From the NCBI GenBank assembly GCA_010671905.1, contig JAAHII010000001.1, positions 7,774,026-7,838,025 on the forward strand: DNA of 64,000 nucleotides, read 5' to 3'. The notes beneath the pieces are model-generated. The model saw only the letters and a program-made list of their open reading frames with translations. It did no database searches and was not told where the DNA came from. How positions within the stretch are numbered: position 1 is the stretch's first letter; each line of letters begins with the position of its first letter. The stretch comes from Leptolyngbya sp. SIOISBB. GTDB lineage: Bacteria; Cyanobacteriota; Cyanobacteriia; Phormidesmidales; Phormidesmidaceae. This document shows positions 26,657 to 35,407 of the stretch, piece by piece. Made by a program: the position numbers and the translations under genes.

Positions 26657-28626
26657 GGCTGACCTCGCTGGGCTCGCTGCACAATGCCAATAAAGGCATC
26701 TTCGAGGGCAAACGGCAGGGGCTGACAGTCGTGCAGGTCGAGGGCGGCGGTTTGCAGCAGTGAATGCAGGCGCGGCACCTCGCTATCCGGCTGGTCCAAA
26801 ACAATGTGGAGGCGATCGCCAAACACCGACACTCGCCAAGGGTCAAAGTATTGCTTGAGCAAATCGGAGGCCATTTGGGGCTGTGCCACATTGACCTCAA
26901 ACAATTGCCCCAGCTGACTCGCCTTAATTTGGCTGGGCGAGCCCTGAGCGACCACCGCTCCCGCTGCCATGAACGCCATGCGATGACAGTGTTCAGCCTC
27001 TTCGAGATAGTGAGTCGTCACCAGCACTGCCGTGCCCTGATCGGTCAAATCTTCAATCAGTCGCCAAAACTGACGACGCGCCAGGGGGTCAACCCCAGAC
27101 GTTGGTTCATCCAAAAACAAAATCTCCGGTTCATGCATCACCGACGCGCCAAAGGCGACTCGCTGTTTCCAGCCACCGGGCAGTTGCCCCGTGATCAGCT
27201 CGGCTTTGCCCACCAGTCCGCAAATGTCGAGCACCCAGTCAATTTTGGTGCGACGCTGGCGACGGGGCACCCCATACACCCCGCAGTAAAATTCCAAATT
27301 CTCGCGAATCGAGAGGTCATCGTAGAGGGTAAATTTCTGGCTCATGTACCCCATTCGCTGGCGCAACGCCTGACTGCGCAAGTTTTGGGTCTGACCGGCC
27401 AACATCACCTGACCTTGGGTAATGCCTAGCAGCCCACAGAGCATCTTGATGGTGGTGGTTTTCCCCGCGCCGTTGGCCCCCAGCAACCCATAGATTTCGC
27501 CATAGTGAATGTCTAGACTGACGCCTTTAACCGCTTGAAACTGCCCAAACGTTTTGCTTAGGTCACGGGCACTAATGGCGATGTCATCCCGGCGATGAGC
27601 GGACAATGGGCGCAGTCGCGGCAGGGGAATGAAGGTCGGATCGGCTCCTTGCTGGCGCAGTTGAGTCACAAAAACGTTTTCCAGGGTCGGGGCGGCTGGC
27701 CGAATCGAATCGATGCTTAGGGATTGCTGTTCTAACCGGTGGCGAATTTGGTCTGCCCCGGTGCGGGCATCGTCCACCAGGACATCCAGGCGATCGCCAA
27801 ACGTTTGCACATCGATAATGTGCTCAGACTGGCTAGGCGCTGGGGCATCGCCTTCAAGCAGCGCCCGTTCCGCCGCTTTGCGATGATCGACCCGTACCTC
27901 TAATCGCTGCAGTCCCAGATTTTCTCGTAACTGAGTCGGGGTGCCCCGCTGCTGAATCTGCCCGTCATACATCAGGGCCACGCGATGGCAACGTTCCGCC
28001 TCATCCATGTAGGGGGTGGCCACCACAATAGTGACCCCGCCGTGAGAGAGGGTGGCCAGCACGTCCCAAAATTCGCGCCGCGAGACGGGATCAACGCCTG
28101 TGGTCGGCTCATCTAAGAGCAGGATTTGGGGCTGGGCAATCAGGGCACAGCACAGGGCTAATTTCTGCTTCATGCCCCCAGAGAGCTGCGCCGCTAAGCG
28201 GTCTGAGAACATCTCCAAATTCATCAGCCGCAGATAGTGCGTTCGGCGCTCTTGAAAGCGATCGCTACGCACTTCATGCAGCCCGGCCGCATACCGCAGG
28301 TTCTCATCAATACTGAGATCTAAATAGAGAGAAAAGCGCTGGGTCAGATAGCCCGTTTGCAAGCGGGCCTCTCGCGGCGGACGCCCCAGAATGGTGGCGG
28401 TGCCTGCCGTCGCCTCCATGACCCCCGCCAAGATTTGAAACAGGGTGGTCTTGCCCGCCCCGTCCGGCCCAATCAGGCCAAAGATTTCTCCCCGTTGCAC
28501 GGTCAAGGTCACTCCCTGCACAGCGGCGAGTTGGCCGTAGTGCTTCGATAGCGCCTCGACCTGAATCGCCGGCATGGCGAAGGCGGTCTCTGATGAGGGC
28601 AGCGGCTGGGTAGTTGAATGCATCAT
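26653..28626 (-). CDS. Double-domain ABC exporter ATPase (YbhF-like)
   Basis: 657 residues with two complete nucleotide-binding domains. Domain 1 has Walker A GPDGAGKTT (~54-62), the signature LSGGMKQK and Walker B ILLLDEPTTGVD. Domain 2 has GANGAGKTT, a modified signature LPGGWKQR and ILFLDEPTSGVD. The second signature (PGG instead of SGG) may lower ATPase activity at one site. A linker of about 70 residues separates them. This fused architecture is that of YbhF, the ATPase of the YbhGFSR multidrug exporter. The HlyD-type gene lies upstream behind a 312-base repetitive spacer. Confidence 0.93.
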   Translation of the reverse strand: MMHSTTQPLPSSETAFAMPAIQVEALSKHYGQLAAVQGVTLTVQRGEIFGLIGPDGAGKTTLFQILAGVMEATAGTATILGRPPREARLQTGYLTQRFSLYLDLSIDENLRYAAGLHEVRSDRFQERRTHYLRLMNLEMFSDRLAAQLSGGMKQKLALCCALIAQPQILLLDEPTTGVDPVSRREFWDVLATLSHGGVTIVVATPYMDEAERCHRVALMYDGQIQQRGTPTQLRENLGLQRLEVRVDHRKAAERALLEGDAPAPSQSEHIIDVQTFGDRLDVLVDDARTGADQIRHRLEQQSLSIDSIRPAAPTLENVFVTQLRQQGADPTFIPLPRLRPLSAHRRDDIAISARDLSKTFGQFQAVKGVSLDIHYGEIYGLLGANGAGKTTTIKMLCGLLGITQGQVMLAGQTQNLRSQALRQRMGYMSQKFTLYDDLSIRENLEFYCGVYGVPRRQRRTKIDWVLDICGLVGKAELITGQLPGGWKQRVAFGASVMHEPEILFLDEPTSGVDPLARRQFWRLIEDLTDQGTAVLVTTHYLEEAEHCHRMAFMAAGAVVAQGSPSQIKASQLGQLFEVNVAQPQMASDLLKQYFDPWRVSVFGDRLHIVLDQPDSEVPRLHSLLQTAALDLHDCQPLPFALEDAFIGIVQRAQRGQP

Positions 28627-28938
28627 TTGAAGGGAGTAAAGAGGGTGAGGAGGGGGGTGAGGGAGAGTGGGGAGATGGGGAGGGGGGGTGAGTTTTGAAT
28701 TTTGAGTTTTGAACTTTGAGTTTTGAATTTGTTCAAGCTAAGAACTCGGAACCAAGAACGAAGAACGAAGAACTAAAAATCAAGAACTAAAAACTAAAAA
28801 CCAAGAACTAAAAACTAAAAACCAAGAACCGGCAGCCGATATATTCCCAAATCCTCATGACTCCGAATCAATCGCTGCTCCCCCATCTCCCTGTCTCCCC
28901 ATCTCCCCACTCCCCCATCTCCCGCCTTTCTGCCTAAA
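28627..28938. repeat. 312-bp low-complexity repeat block within the exporter operon
   Basis: The order on the + strand is a G-rich GGGGAGATGGGG tract, TTTTGAGTTTTGAA repeats, many AACTAAAAACCAAG units, then C-rich CCCCATCTCCC repeats. The G-rich and C-rich ends are complementary, so the whole block could fold into a long imperfect hairpin. No gene is seen in it. Confidence 0.8.
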
Positions 28939-30228
28939 TCAACCACCCTGCCCCTCCAAAACAATCTCCCCATCGGCAGGCATCCCCGGTTTAGCGAATC
29001 CTGCAGGATTATCAATGCCGAGCCTGACCCCAAACACCTGCTGCACCCGATCTTCTTGGAAGTAAATATTTTCCGGTGTAAACGAAGCTTGGGTATCAAT
29101 GGCAATGACGCGAGCGCTGAGGGGCTGATCGGGCGCTGAGTCAAGGAAAACGCTGGCGGCTTGCCCCACCCGCACGTTGCCAATCTCCCCCTCAGGAATA
29201 AAGCCTCGGAGATAAACGGTATCGAGATCCAGCAGCGACAGCAGCGTACTGCCGGTCGTGACGACTTCTCCTGGTTCGGTGCTACGCGCCGTCACGACCC
29301 CATTAATCGGACTCACAATAGTGAGATAGCCCATCCGAGCTTCAATCTCACGTTGCGCCGCCGCCGTTCTCGCAATTTCATCTTGGGCGGCTGTCAGTTG
29401 CGATCGCGCCTGCAGCAGTTGTTTTTGCAAGACATCTAACTCCGCCGTACGGATATCGGGATTCAGGCGGGTGGTTTGGGCCTGGGTTAAATTGCCTTCG
29501 GCGGCGTTGACTTGTCTCTGAGCCGCGATCACCGCCGCTTCTCGGACGTTGAGTGTGGCCTGGGTAGTTTCAAACTGCGTCTGTGCCTGGTCGGTTCGCT
29601 GCTGGGTGGCAGCACCGGCTTGAGTCAATTGGACGTAGCGATCGCGCTCTACCCGCGCCAGTTCCAGGTCGGCTCTCACTGCACTCAGTTGCGCTTCGGC
29701 TTCGGCTAATTGCGCCTGAGCCGTTGCCAAATTGGCCTCAGCTTGACTCACCTGACCGGCGGTATCCCCCTCCGATTGGGTCAAGCTCAACTGAGCCTGG
29801 CGAATCTGACTTTGCAGCACCTCAATTTGTAAGCGAGCTTGCTGTTCTTGCTGTTGAGCCGACGCAACCCGCGCTTTCGCCTCATCCAGTTGTGCCCGCA
29901 CCTCATCATCATCCAACCGCACAATGAGTTGCCCCTCGGTGACGGCATCGCCTTCTCTCACCGCGACAAACTCAACTCGCCCCGATACTTTTGCCCCCAC
30001 ATCGGTCTCGTATCCCTCAAGGCGGCCACTTAAAGAGAGGACTTCAGATTGGGGTCGCGAGACGAAGTAAGCCACTGAGAGCCCTACACCGACGATCACA
30101 ATTCCCGCTGGGATGAGGAAGCGCAACCTTTTCGTCGGTTGACGCTGCCCGACCTTCGGAGGCGCGGGCGGAGACTTGAGCCGGGGCACCAGCTGACTGA
30201 GATTGAGGTGAGATTTTGGCAAATGCAT
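28939..30228 (-). CDS. HlyD-family membrane fusion protein (YbhG-like)
   Basis: The periplasmic adaptor of the exporter, 429 residues. One N-terminal membrane anchor (~45-63), a lipoyl half-motif (VSGRVEFVAVREGDAVTEGQLIVRLDD), a very long coiled-coil hairpin (~100-300, rich in Ala and Gln), the second lipoyl half (SPINGVVTARSTEPGEVV) and a beta-barrel domain follow in order. I chose ATG 30228 because GAGGAGG lies eight bases upstream; the in-frame start at 30291 has none. It is the first gene of the operon, and motif site F lies 83 bases upstream. Confidence 0.92.
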   Translation of the reverse strand: MHLPKSHLNLSQLVPRLKSPPAPPKVGQRQPTKRLRFLIPAGIVIVGVGLSVAYFVSRPQSEVLSLSGRLEGYETDVGAKVSGRVEFVAVREGDAVTEGQLIVRLDDDEVRAQLDEAKARVASAQQQEQQARLQIEVLQSQIRQAQLSLTQSEGDTAGQVSQAEANLATAQAQLAEAEAQLSAVRADLELARVERDRYVQLTQAGAATQQRTDQAQTQFETTQATLNVREAAVIAAQRQVNAAEGNLTQAQTTRLNPDIRTAELDVLQKQLLQARSQLTAAQDEIARTAAAQREIEARMGYLTIVSPINGVVTARSTEPGEVVTTGSTLLSLLDLDTVYLRGFIPEGEIGNVRVGQAASVFLDSAPDQPLSARVIAIDTQASFTPENIYFQEDRVQQVFGVRLGIDNPAGFAKPGMPADGEIVLEGQGG

Positions 30229-30310
30229 GCACGAACCTCCTCGTTTGATATCGCGTGGGGTGATCTGGATAGCTATGAACGTCAATCCCACTCCGAGGGT
30301 AAAAAAAACG

Positions 30311-30328
30311 TATGAGGAAGTTATGAGG
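30311..30328 (-). promoter_or_regulatory. Direct-repeat motif site F (exporter operon)
   Basis: Minus strand CCTCATAACTTCCTCATA, a very good match to the consensus with two clear CCTCATA halves 11 bases apart. It points to the HlyD gene; a T8 run and ACCCTCGGAG follow. Confidence 0.78.
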
Positions 30329-30407
30329 CCTTCAACCCAGCGCTACCTCAACCCGGCTGTTGGCTGCATATGGCCCCACAAGCCCCTTTTATCGGATAGA
30401 TATCGCC

Positions 30408-30509
30408 TTAGCCGTCTCCTTTGTTCTGCCGAATCAGGCAGTGCAGGATTTCTACCAAATCCTCAAACTCAACCGATTTTGCCAGATGACGCTGGAAGCC
30501 AGTAGGGTT
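30408..30509 (-). pseudogene. Fragment of a response-regulator receiver domain
   Basis: Thirty-three residues, NPTGFQRHLAKSVEFEDLVEI and onward to a stop, match the end of receiver domains in cyanobacterial hybrid kinases (the GFQxHLxKPVE pattern with the conserved Lys). The upstream sequence in frame is unrelated and there is no start. It is a decayed remnant. Confidence 0.6.
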
Positions 30510-30765
30510 GTTGGCGATGTTGGGTCTCGTCCCTCGGCGCCAACCTACAGCGCTACATTTATTTCTGGAAATCTCCTCAACAGCCTCCAAGCTTCTTAAA
30601 ATCAAGTGAATTGGGTTTATCAGGCAGGGCTGTTGGCTGTTTATTTCAAGAAAATCAAATCTCTGTCAATCAGGCGAGCTAGGAACCTCAGACCGGGCAT
30701 AGCTTCTTACCGTTCGCTCTGAAACCCAGTTTTCTGTATAAGGGAGCCAACAGCGACCATCTAAT
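30510..30765. other. Non-coding gap
   Basis: I see no gene in this stretch between the receiver fragment and the coiled-coil protein gene. Confidence 0.35.
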
Positions 30766-31197
30766 TCAATCCCCATCAACAAAGCGATCTTCTACCAACC
30801 CAAGCCATCCTCCTTTTACAAGCTTTTTGCAGCCCGGAAACTCATATTGGGTGAGATCTAGGTCAATTGCTTTCAACTCAGCAAGCCAGGAATGCCCTTG
30901 ACCGACTGCAGCCATAAAGGTGACAGACGCTAGCCCATCACGAACCAAGGCTTCATTTTCGTAACCGAGTTGTTCGTTTTTATAACTCAGCCGTTCCGTC
31001 TCTGCCTGAAGCTGTTCGACTTCGCGCGATAATTCTTGCAATTGGTTAGTGAGTTCTGGCGTTCTGTAACTGCGGAGAAAGTAGCCTCCCATAAGGCAAC
31101 TAGCGGCGATCGCAATGAATGCAAATCCCGTTAACAGGTTTTTCCAACCTAGTTCTAGTGTTACGTGACTTAATGAATCTGGATTGTCAACTTTCAT
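30766..31197 (-). CDS. Single-pass membrane protein with coiled coil, unknown
   Basis: 143 residues. A membrane helix at about 20-42 (LLTGFAFIAIAASCLMGGYFL) is followed by a coiled coil (~50-85, LQELSREVEQLQAETERL) and a small C-terminal domain with CKKLVKGGW. The topology resembles small division- or envelope-associated coiled-coil proteins, but I cannot assign a family. The start at 31197 follows GGGAAGTG; a GTG three codons upstream is possible. Confidence 0.6.
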   Translation of the reverse strand: MKVDNPDSLSHVTLELGWKNLLTGFAFIAIAASCLMGGYFLRSYRTPELTNQLQELSREVEQLQAETERLSYKNEQLGYENEALVRDGLASVTFMAAVGQGHSWLAELKAIDLDLTQYEFPGCKKLVKGGWLGLVEDRFVDGD

Positions 31198-31305
31198 GAG
31201 ATACACTTCCCTATTTCACTTTCATGAGGTTGTTTACTTCGCTCATAAGGGAGAAGATTTTGAATCTCTACGCACCCTCTCCTTTTCGAAGTTAACAGGC
31301 GGCCT

Positions 31306-32875
31306 TTAACGCATGGCCACAGCAGCTGGCTCCGGGGAAGAAGTAGAGGACGGTTGAGCGGTTTGCCCGGTGAGCAACTCTACTACATTCAGGCCATTGC
31401 CAATGACCCCAGGCACGCTGGGATACCCAGCACTTGCCCCCACTAAGAAGAGATTAGGCAGTTCTGTGCGATAGCCAATCCGCTTGAGACCGACCTGGCT
31501 GGGAATCAAATTGGCCCCGTAAATATTGCCCTCTGGCTGGCCCAAATAATGCTCACTGGTGGTTGGGGTGCCGTACAGTTTCATGCGGATATAGGCATCG
31601 ACATCGGGAATCAAGTCTCGAACACTCTCCATGACGGATTGGTAGACCGCCCGCTTTTTGGCTTTGTACGCGCGGCGATCGCGATCCTTCAGTTCTTTAA
31701 AAGCCTGATAAGGACACACCGTCGCAATTTCCAGCACATGGTGACCAGCGGGTGCCATGCCCGGTGCAGTTGATTTCAGGGTGGGACAAGACAAAAAGAT
31801 CCAGGGATGGTCTAAATTCCCTTCCAACTGCTGCTGGTAGGCCCGATTGAGATTGCCCGTTGGGTAGTACCAAATGTTCCAACTCCCGAGGCCATAGCGG
31901 GTCGGGTCGAAACGGTTATCCAGACCGAGATAAATATTGAAGGCACTGGTTGAGTAGTCGTAATCCGTCAACCGGTGTCGTTCCCGAGCGCTTAAAGCCT
32001 GATCCTGATGCATCAGGGCCACGGTCAGCTTCGGATCTAAATCGCTGATGTACGCCTTGGCAGCTTGGTAAAGGGTGCCCCCAGCCGACACAAACTGAAC
32101 CGCATGATCGCTCACTTCAATATGCTCTACCGGGGTCGAGAGCTGCACCACGCCACCCCTAGCAGTAATGGCCTCAACGATACTGTCCACCAAGTGCTTG
32201 AAGTGATGTTGGGGATAGTAGGAGCCCTCAGCATAATCTGACACCAAACTGGTATGGGTAATCAGAGAGATATCCTGGGGTGGCAGGGCATAGTCACCAC
32301 TCTGACCGGCGAGTAAATCTTGAAGTTTGGGAGATAAGCCGACCTGATCGTAGAGATCTTGCAGGGTCTGTTGCCGTCGGGCAAATAGATGCCAGTATTG
32401 CGGTAATTTCAGCCAATCAGACCATTTGCGATCGTACCAGTGAATTTTTTGGCCCAGATCGACCATTTCCTGATGCAAGCGTTTGATCACATCACAGTAA
32501 TCATTGATGGCTTGGGCTTCATCGGGAAAAGTGGTGAGCAGGCGATCTCGAAATTTCTCCCAACCGAGGGGAATGCGAAAGTCCACTTCTGGCGTAATAA
32601 TGCGGTCAATACAATCAGCATCTAAAGAATTGAAAGGGACTTCTTGGTCGATGTACGCTAGCAATTGGTCAACGGTCTGCCCCTTGCCGCACTGATAGAT
32701 ATAGTGCACATCAGCACAAAAAGCATAGTTGCCATACTGAAAGGTATGACAGCAGCCACCCGGCAAATAATGCTGCTCCAACACCGCCACTCGATGCCCT
32801 TGACGACTCAGACAGGCTGCCGCTGATAACCCTCCCTAAACCGGCCCCCAAAATGACATAGTCGAAATATTGCAT
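31306..32875 (-). CDS. FAD-dependent carotenoid isomerase/retinol saturase-like oxidoreductase (frame break near 32830)
   Basis: About 523 residues when joined. The N-terminus (ATG 32875, SD AGGAGGGG) reads MQYFDYVILGAGLG, the FAD-binding GxGxxG motif. The frame then breaks within GGGAGGG (32829-32836) and resumes as LSAAACLSRQGHRVAVLEQHY. The remainder is intact: GGCCHTF, ADVHYIYQCG, and near the C-terminus NLFLVGASAGYPSVPGVIGNG, the second FAD motif. The family is COG1233, covering phytoene desaturases, CrtH-type isomerases and retinol saturases; the substrate is not predictable. One extra base explains the break. If real, the long frame from GTG 32790 would lack the FAD loop and be inactive. 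Motif site G is 190 bases upstream. Confidence 0.78.
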
Positions 32876-33064
32876 AATCCCCTCCTGCGCGTTACCTAGC
32901 ATCAGGAATACTCAAGTTGCCTTGATGAGAGAAGTCAGAAATTAGGAGTCTGCAGAGCTCTGATTTCTGACCCCTCAAGACCTCCTAAACAAGCGTTTCT
33001 GCTGCAGCCGATATCTGTAATGCTCAGCAGTTTGCGCTCCTGCATCCTCAGCCTAAATGCCAAA

Positions 33065-33082
33065 TATGAGGAACTTATGATG
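33065..33082 (-). promoter_or_regulatory. Direct-repeat motif site G (FAD oxidoreductase)
   Basis: Minus strand CATCATAAGTTCCTCATA. The following 20 bases (TTTGGCATTTAGGCTGAGG) closely resemble those after site C (TTTGGCCTTTAAGCTGAAG), which extends the conserved element into the presumed -10 region. Confidence 0.75.
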
Positions 33083-33127
33083 CCTGGTCATCTGAGCAGC
33101 GAGGGCCAAGTGGTCTTGAAACAGCAG

Positions 33128-33145
33128 GCTCACAAAACCCTCATA
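33128..33145 (+). promoter_or_regulatory. Direct-repeat motif site J (protease-like gene)
   Basis: GCTCACAAAACCCTCATA, 55 bases upstream of the next gene on the + strand. TCTAGT follows at -10-like spacing. Together with site G it forms a divergent pair in this gap. Confidence 0.65.
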
Positions 33146-33199
33146 TCTATCGTCTAGTCTCAGGGTGACAACCATTTGTCTACTCTCAGGAGGCGATCG

Positions 33200-33748
33200 A
33201 TGAAATCTCATGCGCCTAACACTTCCTCTTCTGAAACCGTTACTCAGTGCCGGTTTCTCATCATGGGCTATGGCCACGAACAGCAAGGAGATGCCGCAGT
33301 CGGTTGCCAAATTGTTGAGACTGTGGCGGCTTGGAGACTGCCATCGGTCGAAACTTTAGCCGTTCGTCAACTTACGCCCGCTCTCGTAGAAGACATTGCC
33401 AAGGCTGATTACGTCATTCTGGTAGATGCTTGTGGTAAAAGCTGCGTTCACACGGTGCAACTTGACCCTATTCTCACCAGCGAGACACCGTTGCTCTGGG
33501 ATGCGGTACAGAATCCGTCTCAACCCTGTGAGCCGTCAGAATTACTCTCCTTAACTCAGGCCCGCTACGGTCGGCATCCTTTGGCTTGGTTGTTAGAGAT
33601 TCCCGCCCAATGCTTTGAAACGGATCACACCCTCTCAGATGTGGCTCAAGAGGGGTGCGATCGCGCTTTGAGAATCATTGAGCAGTTCTTCACCACTTAT
33701 CTCCAATCTCCCTGTGTGCGTTCAGAATCTTGTCAGCAATCTGGTTGA
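33200..33748 (+). CDS. Hydrogenase maturation protease-like protein
   Basis: 182 residues of the HycI/HoxW peptidase family. The N-terminal motif FLIMGYGHEQQGDAAVG matches the GxGNxxxxDDGxG site, with Asp kept at the nickel-sensing position but Asn replaced by His. DYVILVDACG is the second motif and RHPLAWLLEI the third. No hydrogenase structural gene is in the window, so the substrate may differ. GGAGGCGATCG precedes the start; an in-frame codon at 33176 is less likely. The next gene begins 23 bases downstream, so the pair is probably an operon. Confidence 0.75.
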   Translation: MKSHAPNTSSSETVTQCRFLIMGYGHEQQGDAAVGCQIVETVAAWRLPSVETLAVRQLTPALVEDIAKADYVILVDACGKSCVHTVQLDPILTSETPLLWDAVQNPSQPCEPSELLSLTQARYGRHPLAWLLEIPAQCFETDHTLSDVAQEGCDRALRIIEQFFTTYLQSPCVRSESCQQSG

Positions 33749-33771
33749 TGGCATATGTCAGGAGCTTAGTG

Positions 33772-34590
33772 ATGTGCTCAATTTTTACGCGAATTCTCAA
33801 AGGACAAGTTATTGTCGGTCGTAATTTCGATTGGATACAGCTAGGAGGAAACCTGCATTTTATTCCCCCCAACCGGGTGTATGGCTTGACGACCTATGGA
33901 CTGTGCCTAATTGAACAGCTCGGTTGCGATCGCCCCTTTGAGGGCATGAATTCACAGGGATTATTCATCGGCATGGCAGGCATTCATACCGACGATTTCC
34001 CTTCTCGGCAGCAGGGTGACTATCCGCTTCGGTTAGACGAATTTGGGGCTATTCGGTTTGTTCTAGAGAGAGCTTCTACCACCCAAGAAGCTATGGCCAT
34101 CCTGGAGCAAGTAGACATTGTTGACCACGGTGTTGAACCCCATATTCGACTGCAGTATTTGATCGTTGATCAACAGGGTGAGGTCTGCATCATTGCTGGT
34201 CAGGAAAAAACGCCCCTGATGAAACTGGATACCACCCCGTTTGCAGCCATCACCAATTTCCCGTTGTCTCTTAGCGGTACCATCCTCTGTGATCGATTCG
34301 TGCGGCTCCAGCATGATTTGCCCACCCTCACAGATGTCAACGAGGCGATCGCCTTAATTGAAGCCGTATCGCAGCAATCAACCGTTTATTCATGCCTCTA
34401 TTTGCTCACTCAAAAGACATTCAGTCTCTGGATTGAGCGAGCATTTAAAACCAGACTCAAATTTAGTCTGAATCAGGAAATTGCTCAAGGGCATCAGTTT
34501 TATAACTTCGGCCAACTTAAACTCATGTTGCCCGAGCACCAAGATCGATTTAAAGCAACCCCCTATGAAGTTCAACAAGGATTTTCGTAA
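33772..34590 (+). CDS. Choloylglycine hydrolase-family Ntn hydrolase
   Basis: 272 residues of the linear amide C-N hydrolase family (bile salt hydrolase/penicillin V acylase fold). After Met removal the N-terminal Cys (MCSIFTRI) is the nucleophile; GRNFDW with its Arg and Asp follows near residue 16. NSQGLFIGMAG is the conserved oxyanion-region Asn segment. AGGAG precedes the chosen ATG, and starts further upstream would bury the Cys. Cyanobacterial members are thought to cleave N-acyl amides such as acyl-homoserine lactones; the substrate here is unknown. It probably forms an operon with the protease-like gene. Confidence 0.85.
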   Translation: MCSIFTRILKGQVIVGRNFDWIQLGGNLHFIPPNRVYGLTTYGLCLIEQLGCDRPFEGMNSQGLFIGMAGIHTDDFPSRQQGDYPLRLDEFGAIRFVLERASTTQEAMAILEQVDIVDHGVEPHIRLQYLIVDQQGEVCIIAGQEKTPLMKLDTTPFAAITNFPLSLSGTILCDRFVRLQHDLPTLTDVNEAIALIEAVSQQSTVYSCLYLLTQKTFSLWIERAFKTRLKFSLNQEIAQGHQFYNFGQLKLMLPEHQDRFKATPYEVQQGFS

Positions 34591-35407
34591 TCATCCTATC
34601 TGGCACAAAAAGGGCGATTTAGCCTTCTAAGATCATCGAATTTTCTTGACTGAGGATATATAGCGATCCGCAGTTTGGTTAGATTACTCCAGATCGCTGT
34701 AATTGCCGTCTGACGAACTTCTCAATTCCGAATTCTGACCTCTGCATTCCGAATTCTGCTATATCAGTTCAGCTAAAAAATGTTTGAATAATGCGTATTT
34801 TTATACTGATGTCGCCTGAGCATCAAATTCGCTTTAAGGACTCACAATATAAAGGCCAACATGGAGCGGAGAAGTTCTACAATTGCCGTCTTTTTGAGAA
34901 TCCTTTATTCATCAGGTTTCAGGAACTTTCTGCATCACCAAGCCGCTTAGTCACAAGAGAATGTTTATGGGGACAATCGCCGATTGTGCCATTCCTGGAG
35001 GATGGGGTGATCCGCAGGCAACTGTTCAAGAGCGGCCTCAAAATTTTGACGGCTTGCGGCATAGCCTTACCAAGACCATCATCTAGAAGCATTAGAATCT
35101 CTCGGATCAAGTCTGGCGACTGCTGACTTTTCCTACTAAGTTCTAGGACGACCATATATCAAGGGTTCTCCTAGGACTGCAAGGTCAGCGTTACTGATGT
35201 TTATGCCGGAAGCTCTGCTTCAATGTGAGTCTGCTTTTCAGCAGTTAAGAATTGAACATCCCCAAAATGGTGAAATGCTTGCACGGTAAGCGTTTCAGGG
35301 TATCCGATGAAATACCTTTTTCTGTCTTTCAACCTGCGAAATGTGGGTTATGGGGTAAGCAATACAGTTTTGAAGGACTCACAATTTTAAGCTTGACGAT
35401 CTACTAT
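34591..35407. other. Intergenic region with repeats and a duplicated gene end
   Basis: It contains two copies of ATTCCGAATTCTG (near 34728 and 34747). At about 34791-34880 there is a degenerate copy of the end of the preceding Ntn hydrolase gene: LMSPEHQIRFKDSQY compared with LMLPEHQDRFKATPY. I see no other gene. Confidence 0.55.
34791..34880 (+). pseudogene. Fragment resembling the Ntn hydrolase C-terminus
   Basis: About 25 residues (ILMSPEHQIRFKDSQYKGQHG) parallel the last residues of the gene ending at 34590. The rest of the frame is unrelated. It is probably what remains of a tandem duplicate. Confidence 0.5.

Noticed and set aside
28939-30228. Membrane fusion protein of a type I secretion system for the RTX adhesin
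   Set aside because: It sits in one operon with a double ATPase and two ABC-2 permeases, the YbhGFSR layout, and not with a HlyB-type ATPase.
33200-33748. Part of a hydrogenase gene cluster
   Set aside because: No hydrogenase subunit or other maturation gene is present in the window.
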